From NCBI RefSeq assembly GCF_036320965.1, contig NC_092232.1, positions 57,018,253-57,082,252 on the forward strand: a stretch of DNA of 64,000 nt, read 5' to 3'. Position 1 is the first letter of the stretch. Each line of letters opens with the position of its first letter. The notes under the pieces were generated by a model. The model searched no databases. It worked only from the letters and a program-made list of their open reading frames with translations, and was not told where the DNA came from. Below, one piece after another: positions 29,867-42,840 of this stretch. The translations under genes and the position numbers were made by a program. This DNA is from Panulirus ornatus (taxonomy: Eukaryota > Arthropoda > Malacostraca > Decapoda > Palinuridae).

Positions 29867-29874
29867 TATATAAG
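29867..29874 (+). promoter_or_regulatory. TATA box (TATATAAG)
   Basis: Canonical TATA-like octamer about 110 nt upstream of the ATG at 29985 and about 50 nt after the TTCACTATATT doublet, in a GC-richer stretch. Confidence 0.45.
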
Positions 29875-29984
29875 GACGGGAGCCGGGCCGAGAGCATCAT
29901 TTGAGCTGTGACTTCTGTCGAGTGAACATCTCTGCTCCGCCTTGCAAGCTCCCTCAACCTTTCCTCGAACACTTCAATATAATA

Positions 29985-30290
29985 ATGTTCACCAAGGAGG
30001 TAGGACGATTCTCCCTTGTCCAGGATATGGAATTTGAATATGTCCATGTATTTGACATGGGCTATGGCTGTGTGGACATGGAAGTGGAATACCCAGACGT
30101 GGAAGTGATGGATGGAGTGGAACTTGGCTGTGTGGATATGGAGGTGGAATACCCAGACGTTGAAGAGATGGATGGAGTGGAATTGGTGGAATACCCGGAC
30201 GTGGAAGTCATGGATGGAGTGGAATTTGGCTGTGTGGATATGGAGGTGGAATACCCAGAAGTGGAATTGGAGGAAATGGAATATGGGTGA
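29985..30290 (+). CDS. Small acidic-repeat protein
   Basis: Intronless frame of 101 residues from ATG 29985 (MFTKEVGRFSLVQDMEFEYV), ending EEMEYG. Nearly all of it is an acidic repeat of Val/Glu/Met/Asp: units GCVDMEVEYPDVEVMDGVEL at about residues 28-47, again at 48-67, a shortened unit, then a last unit. No known domain. The TTCACTATATT doublet and TATA box upstream, and the abrupt switch to truncated RRM sequence 150 bp downstream, put it in the same cassette group. It could interact with basic partners such as the K-rich tails; that is speculation. The repeat could also be a minisatellite captured in a frame. Confidence 0.45.
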   Translation: MFTKEVGRFSLVQDMEFEYVHVFDMGYGCVDMEVEYPDVEVMDGVELGCVDMEVEYPDVEEMDGVELVEYPDVEVMDGVEFGCVDMEVEYPEVELEEMEYG

Positions 30291-30446
30291 AGCTGGTATG
30301 AACGCCATATGGATTTGGTGAAGGTTGACCTCGTAATGTTTTGACGTAAAATAGGTCAACCACTGTGACCATGTGGCGGGGAGGGCCACATCCACCAACC
30401 ACGAAGTGAGCCCCACCACGGAGAAGTATCCTTGCTGCATCCACGT

Positions 30447-30904
30447 ACGAGAACCACCGCGGGATTGCCGTCATCCAGTACCCCTGCTATGCCTCCTACA
30501 AGAAGGCACTTCTTGCCAACGTGACACCACTTTCCGTCAACGGTCGCTGTGCAAAAGTGAAACCTCACCGTCCCACTGATGCTGACCAAGTGACCTCGCC
30601 CACTCAAGTGGCACTGCAGCCCACACGCCCTACCAGACCCACCATCCATGAGGAAATGCAGCCCACCCCACTTGTCAGGCCCACCTTCAGGGAGACATGG
30701 CAGGTCTCAAGACCTGTCAGGCCCACCATGAAAGACCGACTTGGTCCCCCAACACATGTCAGGCCCAGCGTTCTAAACCGACTGGGACCAATAACACATG
30801 ACATGTCCTACGTTACAGACCGACTGCACTCCGCACCTCGTACGAGCGTTAAAAGGCGTGTCGAGATGACACACGCTCCCCGTGCCAAAAGATTCAGTTG
30901 GTGA
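30447..30904 (+). pseudogene. RRM gene, 5'-truncated copy
   Basis: Homology to the RRM gene at 12670-13521 begins abruptly at the codon for Y in YENHRGIAVIQY, in the middle of the RRM before RNP1, and runs to the same stop. RNP2 and the N-terminus are absent, so no RRM fold could form. The tail has two copies of the 14-residue Pro-rich repeat instead of nearly three. No promoter-like boxes or ATG in frame precede it. It keeps its 3' region and 3' module (31368-32121). Nucleotide identity with the full copy is high, so the truncation is recent. Confidence 0.8.
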
Positions 30905-31208
30905 GGAACCTGAGTTCTTTCTTCCTGCTGGTGCTGCAGGAGAACACGGCCCTAGAGTGGACACTGGAGGCGTGTTTGTGTTTGTGTTTGGGTTATCACT
31001 GAGGAACCAACACCAAGACAACTTTAGTTTCGCCTCGCCAAGGATTACGTTAATCTAGCGGAAGTCTGGCTTTCTCCCAGTAGTGGATGACACATAATAT
31101 CTACGTAGGGACGTTGAAAAACAAAGAAAGAAAGAAAATGGGAACATGATCCCACCCAAAAAAATACATAAATTTACGGGGATAATTTCCTTCGTCTTCA
31201 AAGAAAAA

Positions 31209-31322
31209 ATGAAGTTCTTCCGACGCTACCGTGCCTTCCATAAAGCAACCCTCAAAGAAATCACTTTGCGCAAGGACTCGGTTAGCCAATCTTCATATGA
31301 CTGGGGCTATTCTTCCCTCTGA
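31209..31322 (+). CDS. Possible small ORF, 37 residues, second copy
   Basis: Counterpart of 13827-13940, beginning MKFFRRYRAFH, same length and stop position, five amino-acid changes. In-frame sequence upstream has a stop here, so if anything is translated it starts at this ATG. Low confidence. Confidence 0.2.
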   Translation: MKFFRRYRAFHKATLKEITLRKDSVSQSSYDWGYSSL

Positions 31323-31367
31323 TTAATTCATTTTTCAAGATTAAGGAAAGTTATAATAAAAATATTG

Positions 31368-32121
31368 TATTGAGTTTCTCCGTTGGCGTCAGGGTAAACA
31401 CCCATCCCCCCCGAAGCTTGGTTACCTTTCCGTGGTGGGGGGGACTTCATGGATTGGGCAGTAGCAACCATCGTTGGTTGCTTCTGTTCAATCCATGAAC
31501 GAAAAACCAAGCATCTTGAACGTAATTGTCGTATAAATTCACTTGGTGTCAAAACTGACGCGAAAGCGGTTGTCTCAATTTTGTCAGAAATGTTTGTGCG
31601 TTTCGGCCTGATGGCGGGAGTCGGTTTGGCGCTGTGGTCATGAGGGAATACGAGGAAGATTGGCAACCGTCCCAGAAGTAGCTACAGTGAGGCCCAGCAG
31701 CTGTCCCTAATACTGTGGAAGGCACTCATGTAAGGTGTGCAGTGAGGCGCAGCAGTAACAAGGGAAACGGACAACCAAAACAGCAATCTTGATCATCAGG
31801 AGGCTATCCAATGCTCAGAGTAGATAAGGACGATTATTGTATGGCTTCGCTCAGAGGATGAAAATCTTAGCCGTGAAAATCAACAAGTAAAATAACTAGT
31901 AGTTAGTGGTAGTGAAGTGGAATTACCGCATTTCTGTGGTCTTAATAGTAAAACGAAACTATTCGTTTTCTCCATCAATCTAGAGGTGTTGTAGACCACC
32001 ATCCTTAAGGTTGTAAGGTAATGGTAAGTACAAGGTTATGACCTCGGCAAATTTGTGATGGAAAGTGCAGGAAATGTGGTAATGTATATAATATAAATTA
32101 TATAGTTGTATAATAAATGTG
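31368..32121 (+). repeat. Shared 3' module, copy 3 (after truncated RRM)
   Basis: Same module as 13986-14731, but without the LINE. After AATAAA (about 32112) homology to copy 4 continues to about 33181. The antisense frame of 112 codons remains open. Confidence 0.7.
31446..31499 (+). ncRNA. 54-nt hairpin in 3' module, copy 3
   Basis: Identical to 14064-14117: 11-bp outer and 7-bp inner stems. Confidence 0.6.
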
Positions 32122-32329
32122 ATAAAATTTATTCTTCTCTGTGCCCGTTCATTAATTCAAATACAGGTAAGTTTTCTCTCCAACGAGGTGGGATAAGCTA
32201 CGTGTACTCGGCTTGTAAATGTGGTGACTTTCCCTTCATTACCACAATGTTTTGCTGAACTGAAGATGTAGAATTCCGTAGATGAAACTAAGATAGGAAA
32301 TCAATCTACATCAAAAATTGAAAGCGCCG

Positions 32330-32471
<142 letters not shown>

Positions 32472-32581
32472 ATACTACTTTAATCATTATCACGTGAGTC
32501 TTTTGAGGAAGGATTTGTACACTCGTGTTGCCCCGTCTCTTAACCTTGTAAGTGTAAAATATGTTTTCACTCCTATGTGCG

Positions 32582-32582
<1 letters not shown>

Positions 32583-32630
<48 letters not shown>
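32583..32630. repeat. (CA)n microsatellite
   Basis: About 24 CA dinucleotides; with the upstream (GT)n it forms a potential long hairpin. Confidence 0.95.
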
Positions 32631-32635
<5 letters not shown>

Positions 32636-33181
32636 TAACCTATAATATTATCTAGTATTCTCTTCAGAAGGATATCTTACACCTTAATCATAAAAGCGAA
32701 AGAAAGATGTATAAAAACATATACATATATTTCCACACGTGTAGATATATGTTATGTATTGAAATGTGGCGGAGAAATTCCTTATATATTAACAAACGTG
32801 ATTGAGGACTTAAAGAATCTGGTACAAACATAATGGTTATTGTGATAAATGATTTATTTATGATAAATATGTATTGTGGTGCATTATAATGGTTGTTCAG
32901 ACCCAAGGTTCTTAAACCTGAATCAGTGAAATACTATAAGAAATAAAAGATCTGTTAAACATAAACATTTATAGTGATTAATCACACAATATATCTTACT
33001 GTGGGTATCTAAAACAAAATCCATTGCAAGGAGCTAGTTTAAGGCAGGAGCAATTCATTTTTTAACAAAATATTTACCTCTACATCCCTTTTCTTTCGTC
33101 ACCATTTCTTGTGTTTACTACTATCAAGAAATATCTTTTACGTAACATAAAAATTCTGTATAGGTATTTGATTAATGTTCT

Positions 33182-35182
33182 TCAACGACGCGTTGTATAA
33201 CTCTTCGTTAGTGAAGTTCATTTCGTGTAATGGATCATGCATTACAAAGCTGTGTCTATCCACACAAGTGTTACACGTCTCGGATAAAGATATATCTAAC
33301 ATATATATGTCTTTTATGAATATTTGTAAATTGTTCTCCTGACGAACAGTACCTAAGGTTTACGTATCATAGTTTGTCGCTTGTAAGTGATCAAGCATTA
33401 CGAAGGTGTGTCCATTGCCACAGGTGCTACTCATCCCGGGTAAAGGTATTTTACAATTTTTGTTTCCTTAACCCTTCTAGTTATCTGTGCTTCATCTCTG
33501 GCTTGATCCTTGCAAGTGACATTTATGGTGTGTAATTCTCTTAATTCTTATCATATAATTAATCAGTTGAAGTGCAGAACACGCTGTTCATCTTGGTCAC
33601 TCCACTCTGTTCCATACTATTATTCAAAAGGTGTTACCGGACTCAACCCATAAGTCGTTACACCAGGAATGACAAGTAACCTTGGGGAAAGGCTGTATCA
33701 TCGACCAGGGAAGGGAAGAAATAGCACAGTCTCATCGAAAACCTTTTCGCTTCATAGATATGTGCCATCATCCCCTGCTCCTGTGTGGAGTGCAGCAGCC
33801 ACGAAGGTGTAGGAGCGCCATCAAAGGTGTGCTGGTGATGTGTGTACTGCTCACACCATCACCTGGGCTGAGCCTCAGGACCTGTTACCCTCCTCCTGAG
33901 AAGGACTATTTTTGTGTCCCTACTCATCAAACTCCCGAGAACCCCTCAAAATACTCCTCCCGAATTCCTTTCCTACCCAAACCCTTCCCTCTACGTAGTC
34001 AGTAATCAAGACAGACATTCATAGCTTCATATGCAGCTACCTGCTGGACCTGGACGATCATTTTATGTTGAACTTATGGTTCACATTCTGGCTTCATGGC
34101 CTTTATGTGATAGCCCTTAAATCCAACAACATATATACATCCTGTTATACAACTGATGTTACTGTCTGACGTATGTATGGTGCGGCTTGATGACCTTACC
34201 TGCTGATGGCTAATATCGACTGTTATCATCTTGCAAATTTTGTTATTTGTTTGCTTTTCCGTACGGTACACAATCTGGTTTAACGAACTTTACTTGTTGA
34301 TAGCTGTAAATTCAGAGATAATAAAACATACGTGTTACAGAGCCCGTATGATAAGGGCCCGAGCCAGGCAAGGACCTGACGAATCTGTAAACAAGAAATG
34401 ACCTGTTAAACTAGATCAGAGAAGGGGCCGTCCACACTCTAGATGTAGGACGTAAACCTAGAAAATCTAACAACGACAACAAACAACAGGTAGGTGAAGA
34501 CCTCACTAGTGTGACAACGACAGTAGATAACTGCTACGAGGAGACCTGCTGGTGACTCTAACAATAACATAACTGTACAGTAAACAGACTTCTAAGAACG
34601 GGCTGTCGTAAGACAAGGGCCCATGTCAGCCGGACACCTACCCAATATAACAACAACAACAATCTATCTAACTATTTGTTGTCATATATGAATCCTGACT
34701 CCATAACTGTTGATTAGTAGATTGCTTCACGTGGCAGAGATGATCCAGTCATTACACACGACAAAGGTACACTACTGAGCTCCGCCTCGTTCAACTCTGG
34801 GCTAACTAGCGAGCTACAAGGAACAGCCCCCCTGACCACCATTACCACACCTTGCAACTGCTCACTTGAAACGTTTCTGACAATTAACTGCCACTGTTGG
34901 TGTCTTACTGAGCTGTGTTGACGACCCACTCCCACACCTCTTGTATACGTAAGACTGGTGAACAGTACATGGTCTCCTCCCAACACCGGTCACGAACATT
35001 CTCCTATATTTCTTATTTTGTTTATTATAAAAGGAATACATATAGTAACGGGAGCCTAGCTATGATTATTACGCCTAAGTCCAGCCCCATTAAGACTGTC
35101 TTACTAGATATACAAATACCAGCAGAAGACATGCAGAAGGAGTGGTCATGTTGTGTGTGCAGGAGCCAGACACGTGAAGCCA
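33182..35182. other. No gene seen (33.2-35.2 kb)
   Basis: Non-repetitive AT-rich sequence. The open frames at 33682-34005 and 34915-35208 carry no recognisable domain. I see no RNA gene or array. Confidence 0.55.
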
Positions 35183-35607
35183 CACATCACACCACCGTCC
35201 GTGCATGACTGCTGGAGAACATAACCCCAGGTTGTATATACTGGACGAAATGATTGCATATCAAATTGGAAATGACAATAACACACTCATCCAAAAATAT
35301 AGAGTGTATGTTAGATTTGTATGTTTATTACCTTATATTTCTGTTACGTCATAAACAGTAATTATTCAATTGTAGGATTAATGACAGTCACCTATTACGT
35401 AACACTTAAACATGTGGCGTGAAAATGTAATCAAATATCCATAAAGGTTTTGTAAAAAATGTACAATTACATTCATCAGTAAGGCAAATATTGATGATGA
35501 ATAAAATTGCTAGCTTGAGTTCTAGAGCAGTGTTTCATGTTGCTTTGTAGTAAACACAACATTCCTAAATTGTCTTGGCTCAGTCTTCGGCGTGACCTCA
35601 TCTGCTG

Positions 35608-35946
35608 AGAGCAGCTGACACAACTGGATATGGCAACTGAGGCAGCAGCTGACACACCTGGATATGGTAACTGAGGCAGCAGTTGACACACCTGGGTATG
35701 GCAACTGAGGCAGCAGCTGACACACCTGGATATGGCAACTGAGGCAGCAGCTGACACACCTGGATATGGCAACTGAGGCAGCAGCTGACACACCTGGGTA
35801 TGGCAACTGAGGCAGCAGCTGACACACCTGGATATGGCAACTGAGGCAGCAGCTGACACACCTGGGTATGGCAACTGAGGCAGCAGTTGACACACCTGGA
35901 TATGGCAACTGAGGCAGCAGCTGACACACCTGGATATGGCAGCTGA
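35608..35946. repeat. 34-bp minisatellite, ~10 units
   Basis: Regular units GCAACTGAGGCAGCAGCTGA plus CACACCTGGATATG. Three open frames of 128-139 codons on the minus strand arise from the array and are not genes. Confidence 0.95.
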
Positions 35947-36177
35947 GGTTTGATAAAAGGAATATTAGTCAGTGATTTTCCCAAGTGTAGGTCGAGTTTT
36001 CACTTCCTTTAACGATGATTAATAAAGGTTTAATTGTGTTTTGTCTTGAGGCTGACGAGTGTTGGCAAGATTTGACCAGAATGCAGCAGAGATAACACGT
36101 AGCTAGCGATCACTGCTGGAAAATCCAGTTATGAAGAACTAATGCGTGAGTTACGTCTTGTCATGTTATGTGAGAAG

Positions 36178-36178
<1 letters not shown>

Positions 36179-36264
<86 letters not shown>
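36179..36264. repeat. (AG)n microsatellite
   Basis: About 42 AG dinucleotides, counterpart of 791-879. Confidence 0.97.
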
Positions 36265-36269
<5 letters not shown>

Positions 36270-36862
36270 CTGTGATTAATGAAAACGTATCAGGGGTCAG
36301 AAAAGACACAAAGGAAGGTGGAAAGGGAAAGAGAAGGAAAGAAGAAGACAAACAAATAAAAGATGATCCGTCACAAAGTACTTGGCTTCAGTGTCAAACT
36401 TCAGATGAAGATGCTGGAAGAATAGTCGTGTGTATTATCCTTAAATTCTCTGTGACGTCCAGGAACATCTGAACAATCGGCCATGTGGTGGAAACATGAA
36501 TTTTTCATGACGTACGTAAAATGAAATAATCAGAATTGATTGTAAATATTTGTGCAAAGATTAGAATTAATGATGAATTATACTGAGTACCTGACGTGAA
36601 GGAAAGAAATTGCTTCCTACGTACCACAATGGTCCAGCAGAGGTTTGGTTAACTCTGACATGATTTTGCTAGATTTATAAATCATTCCCAACAGCCAACC
36701 CAGTTAACTAAGACATATTAGTTTTATTTGTTCATAGAAATATCAGAAATCATTGGTTGTTACAGTACCTTCATCATGTTGTCATGAAATCCCTATTTGT
36801 CCTTACCATCAACACAAGAAATCTACTTTTCATTACTTCTGTTTTATCTCTGATTCTCTTTA

Positions 36863-37275
36863 CAGTCTTTATATATAGCAAGATATCTTGAGACATATCT
36901 ATGGCCAGATATTGATCTTTACAGTCTTTATATATAGCAAGATATCTTGAGACATATCTATGGTCATATATTGATCTTTACAGTCTTTATATATAGCAAG
37001 ATATCTTGAGACATATCTATGGTCATATATTGATCTTTACAGTCTTTATATATAGCAAGATATCTTGAGACATATCTATGGTCATATATTGATCTTTACA
37101 GTCTTTATATATAGCAAGATATCTTGAGACATATCTATGGCCAGATATTGATCTTTACAGTCTTTATATATAGCAAGATATCTTGAGACATATCTATGGT
37201 CATATATTGATCTTTACAGTCTTTATATATAGCAAGATATCTTGAGACACATCTATGGCCAGATATTGATCTTTC
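36863..37275. repeat. 59-bp satellite array, ~7 units
   Basis: Same unit as 1641-3475 with far fewer copies. Confidence 0.95.
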
Positions 37276-38142
37276 TTTCTCTGTTTGTTACTTGTCATAT
37301 GAAAATTCATGTTAATAAAGGTTCATTATTTTCAGTCTAAAATCTAAGGTCTGGTCTGTATCAATCAACAAACCTGCTTTTCTAAACCTGTATCACATGA
37401 GCCCTCATTGTGTGGCCTTCGAGAGAATGTAAGTCTGGTTATCCTACATATGGGAGGCTTCTAATGCCTGGTATTGTTGTGTCATTCTTCTCGTTATGCA
37501 GAAACTTCGTCCATTGTGTTGCCACAAGGATTCACCAAGTTGTTGATGGCCGTGGGTGGGGGATAGAGGTCATGTTAAATGTAATTAAGGTCGATCTGTC
37601 ATGTTACTGCAATAGACTAATGTTCCTGTCCGTCCTGTATGGTTATTCTAATCATACAACATAAGTCTCTGTCTCTATTTATATACAATACCTGAAGACA
37701 GCGTCACGGATCCTTTAATACTTATCTACGAGGGCTACAAACTCACTCTCCAGTATTTAGTCTCGATTCCCAGAAACCTTTGAAAGGTAAACACTTACTC
37801 TGCTACCCGCCTGGTTCTGTGTTGTTGTGTAAGACAAACGTAAAGTCTATCTTTACCTTTAGCTATACCGCAGTCATGTTGGCAACACTGCTAACATAAC
37901 CGGCCGACTCCACTTCCCTCCAGGCTGGCTAGGTGACAGGGACACGTCATTGGTTGATGCTATTGTTGCCGACAAATTATTACGTTAGTATTCAAACTGA
38001 TATTGTTTCAGCTTTTTAGCTGTGCGTACACAGTATTATTGCTTTGGGCTTAACATCTATATCATGATGATTATCTAATATAACAAGTAGAAGACAATAT
38101 CATAAAAATAAATATCCACAGTGAAAAAAAATTATCACTTAA

Positions 38143-38399
38143 TATAGGAATCTCGAGGTTGCAGCTCCAAGCCCGCACCTGACCTTGCTGACACACCAGA
38201 CAACCCACCTACGGTCAACCTCAACCTTCAAATTGTCGACAGTGACCCTCTCCCCTCCCTTCTCCCCTCTCCTGACCCCTCACCAGATATATCCCGACCC
38301 AAGACTGGAAACATGATACACGTGAAACACTCAAACGGCGCGTCAACGGCCTTCATCAACAACAGACACAGAAGGCCAATAAACGTCCATAAGTCGTAA
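38143..38399 (+). pseudogene. Jockey-type LINE, ORF1 C-terminal remnant
   Basis: Open tail reading about ADTPDNPPTVNLNLQIVDSD and ending RRPINVHKS, with its stop TAA at 38397-38399 one base before the ORF2 ATG. This TAA-A-ATG spacing is what one expects between ORF1 and ORF2. The rest of ORF1 is missing, so the element is 5'-truncated. Confidence 0.45.
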
Positions 38400-38400
38400 A

Positions 38401-39735
38401 ATGCTAAAAATCTTACAATTTAACGTGCGCAGCTATCACAATGGCCGTCATCTGATTGCCACTCTCCTCGTAGAGAAAAAACCCGATGTTGTGATACTTA
38501 ACATCACATGTATCACCAACGGATACAAAATTAGACATTACGGGTATACATCACGACAGTCTCCAGACAGTAGACACGAGGGAGTCGCCATTCTCATACA
38601 CAACACCATCGAACACGAATACCTCGCCATCTCATGGCAATACGAACACTTTCTAGCAGTTAAGATAAACACAATACACGGCTTCATTATCTTCTGCACT
38701 ACATACTCTCGACCCAACACTACCATTCCACTCCATGATCTCTACACAGTATTCAATTACACACATATCCCAGTCTACCTTCTAGCTAACCTCAACGCCC
38801 AACACAGAACCTTCCACCACAGCAGAAACAATTCTCATGGTGATGACTTATTCACTTTATACTCTTACAAACGTCTCAACTTCCTAGGACCTTACTTCCA
38901 CACTGTCTTCACTGGCCAAGGAGGAAAAGGCAGACCTGACCTTGTCTTCTCCAACAGAGCCAGTAATTATCTCCATAATTTCTTGTCTCCAGGACCACTG
39001 TGTGGTTCCGACCACATCCCTATCTTTCTTCATCTCTCGTCTAACCCTATCCTCGTCCCATCACCCTCACACTACCACTACAAAAGAGCAGACTGGGAGA
39101 GCTTCAAAGACACTCTCTCCAACTGCACTTACACCACAAACTACGAAAATCACCCAATAACACTAATGAATACAGAAATAGAACATATACACGAAACAAT
39201 CACACCGGCAGCTGGCATTTCTATTCCCAAATCTTCATTTACCTCAAGATACTCCTTCTTCCTTTCTCCCAAAACAACCAGACTCCTCTCGTGCTACCGT
39301 CGACGCTTTGAACAAAACAGACGTCGTTTGGGCCTAGTACGGTGGGACCTCACATCCCTACGAAACCACACACTCAACAGCCTTCTAGAAGACCACAATA
39401 GACACTGGAAATCTCTTATCACCACAACAGAACAACACCGGATCAAATCTCCTCAAGAGTTTTGGAACAGAATCCGAAAACTCAAAGGAATACCGAAAAC
39501 AGACTTTAATGGGCTAAATGACGACAACCTTCTACACCATAACCCACAAGACATTGCCAACATTTTTCAGAAACACTGGGAAGGTATCTTTCACCCTCAC
39601 CCCCTCACCCTCTGGCGTACGAAAACACTCAAATTGTCACACAACACATACAAAACAGACCCAGTCACTTCTACCCAGAACAGATCATACACCTCCAATC
39701 GCTTTCACACGACCACCTTCTCACAACTCCCATAA
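38401..39735 (+). pseudogene. Jockey-type LINE ORF2, endonuclease part
   Basis: APE-like endonuclease at about residues 1-220: LKILQFNVRS with the first Asn, then PDVVILNITCI where the metal-binding Glu expected after N is Ile, then YLLANLNAQHRTF where the Asp of the DLN motif is Asn, GRPDLVFSN, and GSDHIPIF with the catalytic SDH. Two key acidic residues are therefore changed and the nuclease is probably dead. The linker to the RT runs to about residue 400; a frameshift near 39590 ends the frame. Confidence 0.8.
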
Positions 39736-39736
39736 G

Positions 39737-41146
39737 ATCGAACGAGGTCAAATTCCTCCTCCTCAAATCACCCAAAGTAGCCCCAGGTAACTCAGGCATT
39801 GGTTACCAACCACTTACCCATCTCCCTGACAACACTATCAGAGCCATCACCTTCCTCTTCAACGCGGCACTAGCCTCTGGCTATTTTCCCGCGGCCTTCA
39901 AAACAGCAACAACCACAATGATACCTAAACCCAACAAATCCAACAGAGACCCCATGAACTACAGACCCATCAGCCTACTTGAGTCCATTGGGAAGACATT
40001 TGAAAGAATCTTAAACAACAGACTTAGACAACACCTTACAAACAACAACCTACTCTCACACAAACAGTTTGGCTTTCACCAACATCGGTCCACACAAGAT
40101 GAACTCAACATCATTACGAACTACATAAGAAACAACACGCGGACACACAAAATGACCGCACTAATCACAAAAGATGTTGAAAAAGCCTTTGACACCGTGT
40201 GGCACGATGGATTGAGGTATAAACTAAGCACCCAATTCCAACTCCCACGACCCACCATTAAGCTTCTCTCTAACTATCTTAGCAACAGAAAAACCCGAAT
40301 CAAATACAGAAGCACTTACTCAAACTACTTCTTCCTAATGCCGGTGTACCCCAAGGCTCCGTGCTGGCCCCCACTCTTTACACACTCTACTCAAATGATC
40401 TTCCCAATCCTATACACCTGGACTCCATCACTCTCCAATATGCAGATGATATCACACAGCTAATCAGAGCCAGAACCCTCACACACTTAATCAATAGAAC
40501 CCAACAGGAAATTGACCACGTTTCGCTCTGGGAGTTAAAATGGAGGATTAAAACAAATCCTGCCAAATCCAACATATCCTACTTTACCGTACGTCAGAGA
40601 TACAACATAACTAATGTGTACCCACACTCCCGTATACACCGACATTTACCCATTCCCATCTCAAACATCAACACTGTCCTGGGCCTAAACTATGATGTAT
40701 ACCTGAGAATGAACCGACATATACAGTCTAGATCGGTTATTGCGAGAGCGGAGCTCGTAAAATTGTATAGATTCAGAGAGGCGCATTTCAAAACCAAATT
40801 GCACCTCTACAAAGCATTAATACGACCTCTTATCACATACGCCCCTTCATCTCTCAAACTCGGAGCCAAATCCAACATCCGTGCACTCCAAATCATTCAG
40901 AACAATGCTCTACGTTGGGCTTTTAACATCAAATGGCACGAGTTCATCAGAAACACAGAACTTCACGAGAGAGCACGAATCCCTCCTCTAAACATCTACT
41001 GGAGGAAATTGTTTGAAAGACAAGTAGAGCGATTTCAAATACATCATACTCACTGGATTGATTACTTCAACAATCTCCTAGGAACAGACCACACAGGTAA
41101 CATGTTTAATATACAACCTGGACAACATCCAGTGACCATGTATTAA
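39737..41146 (+). pseudogene. Jockey-type LINE ORF2, reverse transcriptase part
   Basis: Two frames joined by a frameshift near 40345. The first has MIPKPNKSNRDPMNYRPISL, GKTFERILNNRL, QFGFHQHRSTQDEL and KDVEKAFDTVWHDGL (palm motif A with the catalytic Asp). The second has VLAPTLYTLYSNDLP, the active site LQYADDITQL, the thumb and a C-terminal stretch typical of Jockey-superfamily elements, ending PVTMY. A 3' UTR and A-rich tail (TAAATAAG/AAAATG units) run to about 41345. Not autonomous because of the frameshifts. Confidence 0.85.
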
Positions 41147-41350
41147 AAACTAAAAACCTCTATAGATCTTGCTGCTAAGTCCGTGCGGGGAACGCCTTGG
41201 TAAAATCAGTGTCCATCGGCCAGAGATACGATCCACCTCCTCCTGTATCCCTTACAAAAATGAAAATGAAAAAAATAAAAAAGAAAGTAAATAAGTAATA
41301 CAAAAAATAAATTATAATAAATTGATAAAGAAATGGATACTAAAAAAGAT

Positions 41351-41595
41351 CTTTCTTTCTTTCTTTCAAACTATTCGCCATTTCCCGCATTAGCGAGGTA
41401 GCGTTAAGAACAGAGGCCTGGGCCTTTGAGGGAATACCCTCACCTGGCCCAATTCTCTGTTCCTTCTTTTGGAAAATTAAAAAAAACGAGAGGGGAGGAT
41501 TTCCAGCCCCCCGCTCTCTCCCCTTTTAGTCGCCTTCTACGACACGCAGGGAATACGTGGGAAGTATTCTTTCTCCCCTATCCCCAGGGAATTAA
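41351..41595 (-). mobile_element. SINE-like ~240-bp repeat, copy 2
   Basis: Same family and orientation as 18771-19007: (CTTT)n, CTATTCGCCATTTCCCGCAT, GCGAGGTAGCG, then TTCTACGACACGCAGGGAAT and TCCCCAGGG. It lies immediately after the A-rich tail of the Jockey element. Confidence 0.6.
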
Positions 41596-41807
41596 AAAAG
41601 ATAACTAAAATAAAACTTTGCCCTCCACTCATCATCTCCGCCCTGCTTATCCTATTTTTCCAATGCAAGCTGGGTTAAGCCCTGGCTCTTTTCCTCCCTC
41701 TAAAGTTCACTTCCTCTAACAATTCTTGCTCTTTCCCCCCTCTCTTTTCCCGCCCCTCCTTGGAACGGACTTTTCTATCATCATCATCATCATTAGATGG
41801 GAGGCAG

Positions 41808-42105
41808 GTTTGGGACGAGACTCAGGCCGAAGAGGAGAGAAAAGCTTGGGACGAGAGTCAAGCAGGAGAGGGGGAGAGAGAGGCTTGGGACGAGAGTCAA
41901 GCAGGAGAGGGGGAGAGAGAGGCTTGGGACGAGAGTCAGGCAGGACAGGAGAGAGAGGCTTGGGACGAGAGTCAGGCAGGACAGGAGAGAGAGGCTTGGG
42001 ACGAGAATCAGGCAGGACAGGAGAGAGAGAGGCTTGGGACGAGAGTCAGGTTGGAGAGGAGAGAGAGGCTTGGGACGAGAGTCAGGCAGGAGAGGAGAGG
42101 TACCA
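41808..42105. repeat. 36-bp minisatellite, ~8 units
   Basis: Units GGCTTGGGACGAGAGTCAGG plus CAGGACAGGAGAGAGA with length variants. Same family as 63655-63850. Open frames in all three forward frames are by-products. Confidence 0.93.
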
Positions 42106-42840
42106 CGTCAGTCTCTCGTTCCCATACACAAGTCATCAAGTCCAGTCTCTTCTTTGCCACTCCAAACCTCCAGCCTGACTCAACAACACTGTGGTCTGCA
42201 TGATGGAAGCACACATGAAATATTCACAAGAATTTCCTTCTCTACACTTGCCTCCACAACTTTCTTTTATGCTTGTAGGTCCAAAAGTTTACGCCAGGCC
42301 TTAGCACAGACACCACTGAGATCACCATCTGGTCAAATGTATACTGTAAACACATAATGACAAAGGAAAACATACTTACGGTTACGTACATACATGCACG
42401 TATAACCTTAATGGTCAGGTCAAAGGTCAGGCCATCATAATACCTGAAGGTCGCACCGTCGTGTTCAGCCACACAAATCTTTCAGAGCTTCATGCCTGAG
42501 TTCGATACCACATTACCAGCTTCCAATATTATACTACCTTTCCCGCCACACCACACAACAGCCTCACCTTAATGTCATGCAACATCAACATTTATATTTG
42601 GTCTCTGACGACAACCCCGCCACCACCAGCAGACCCATGCAGGCCCCCATGTCACTTACGTCACTACAGTTTCCAGGCACCACGTGGCATTTTAGTGGCT
42701 GTTAATTACCACTCCTCTGACTCAGGCAGCTTTCTTACCTTCCTGTCTCACCCAGACGTTGTCTGCTGGTTCTTACTCCACAAACATACAACCTCTCCTT
42801 CCCAGACATAACACATCACAATACCTTACTCCCACTATTT
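42106..42840. other. No gene seen (42.1-42.8 kb)
   Basis: Non-repetitive sequence. The short frame at 42572-42811 has no domain. Confidence 0.55.

Larger units (their letters stand above)
35183..38128. repeat. Segmental duplication block A, copy 2
   Basis: Direct copy of 1-4480, shorter because the 59-bp satellite has contracted. Homology ends inside the MITE interior, followed directly by a Jockey-type LINE. Confidence 0.85.
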
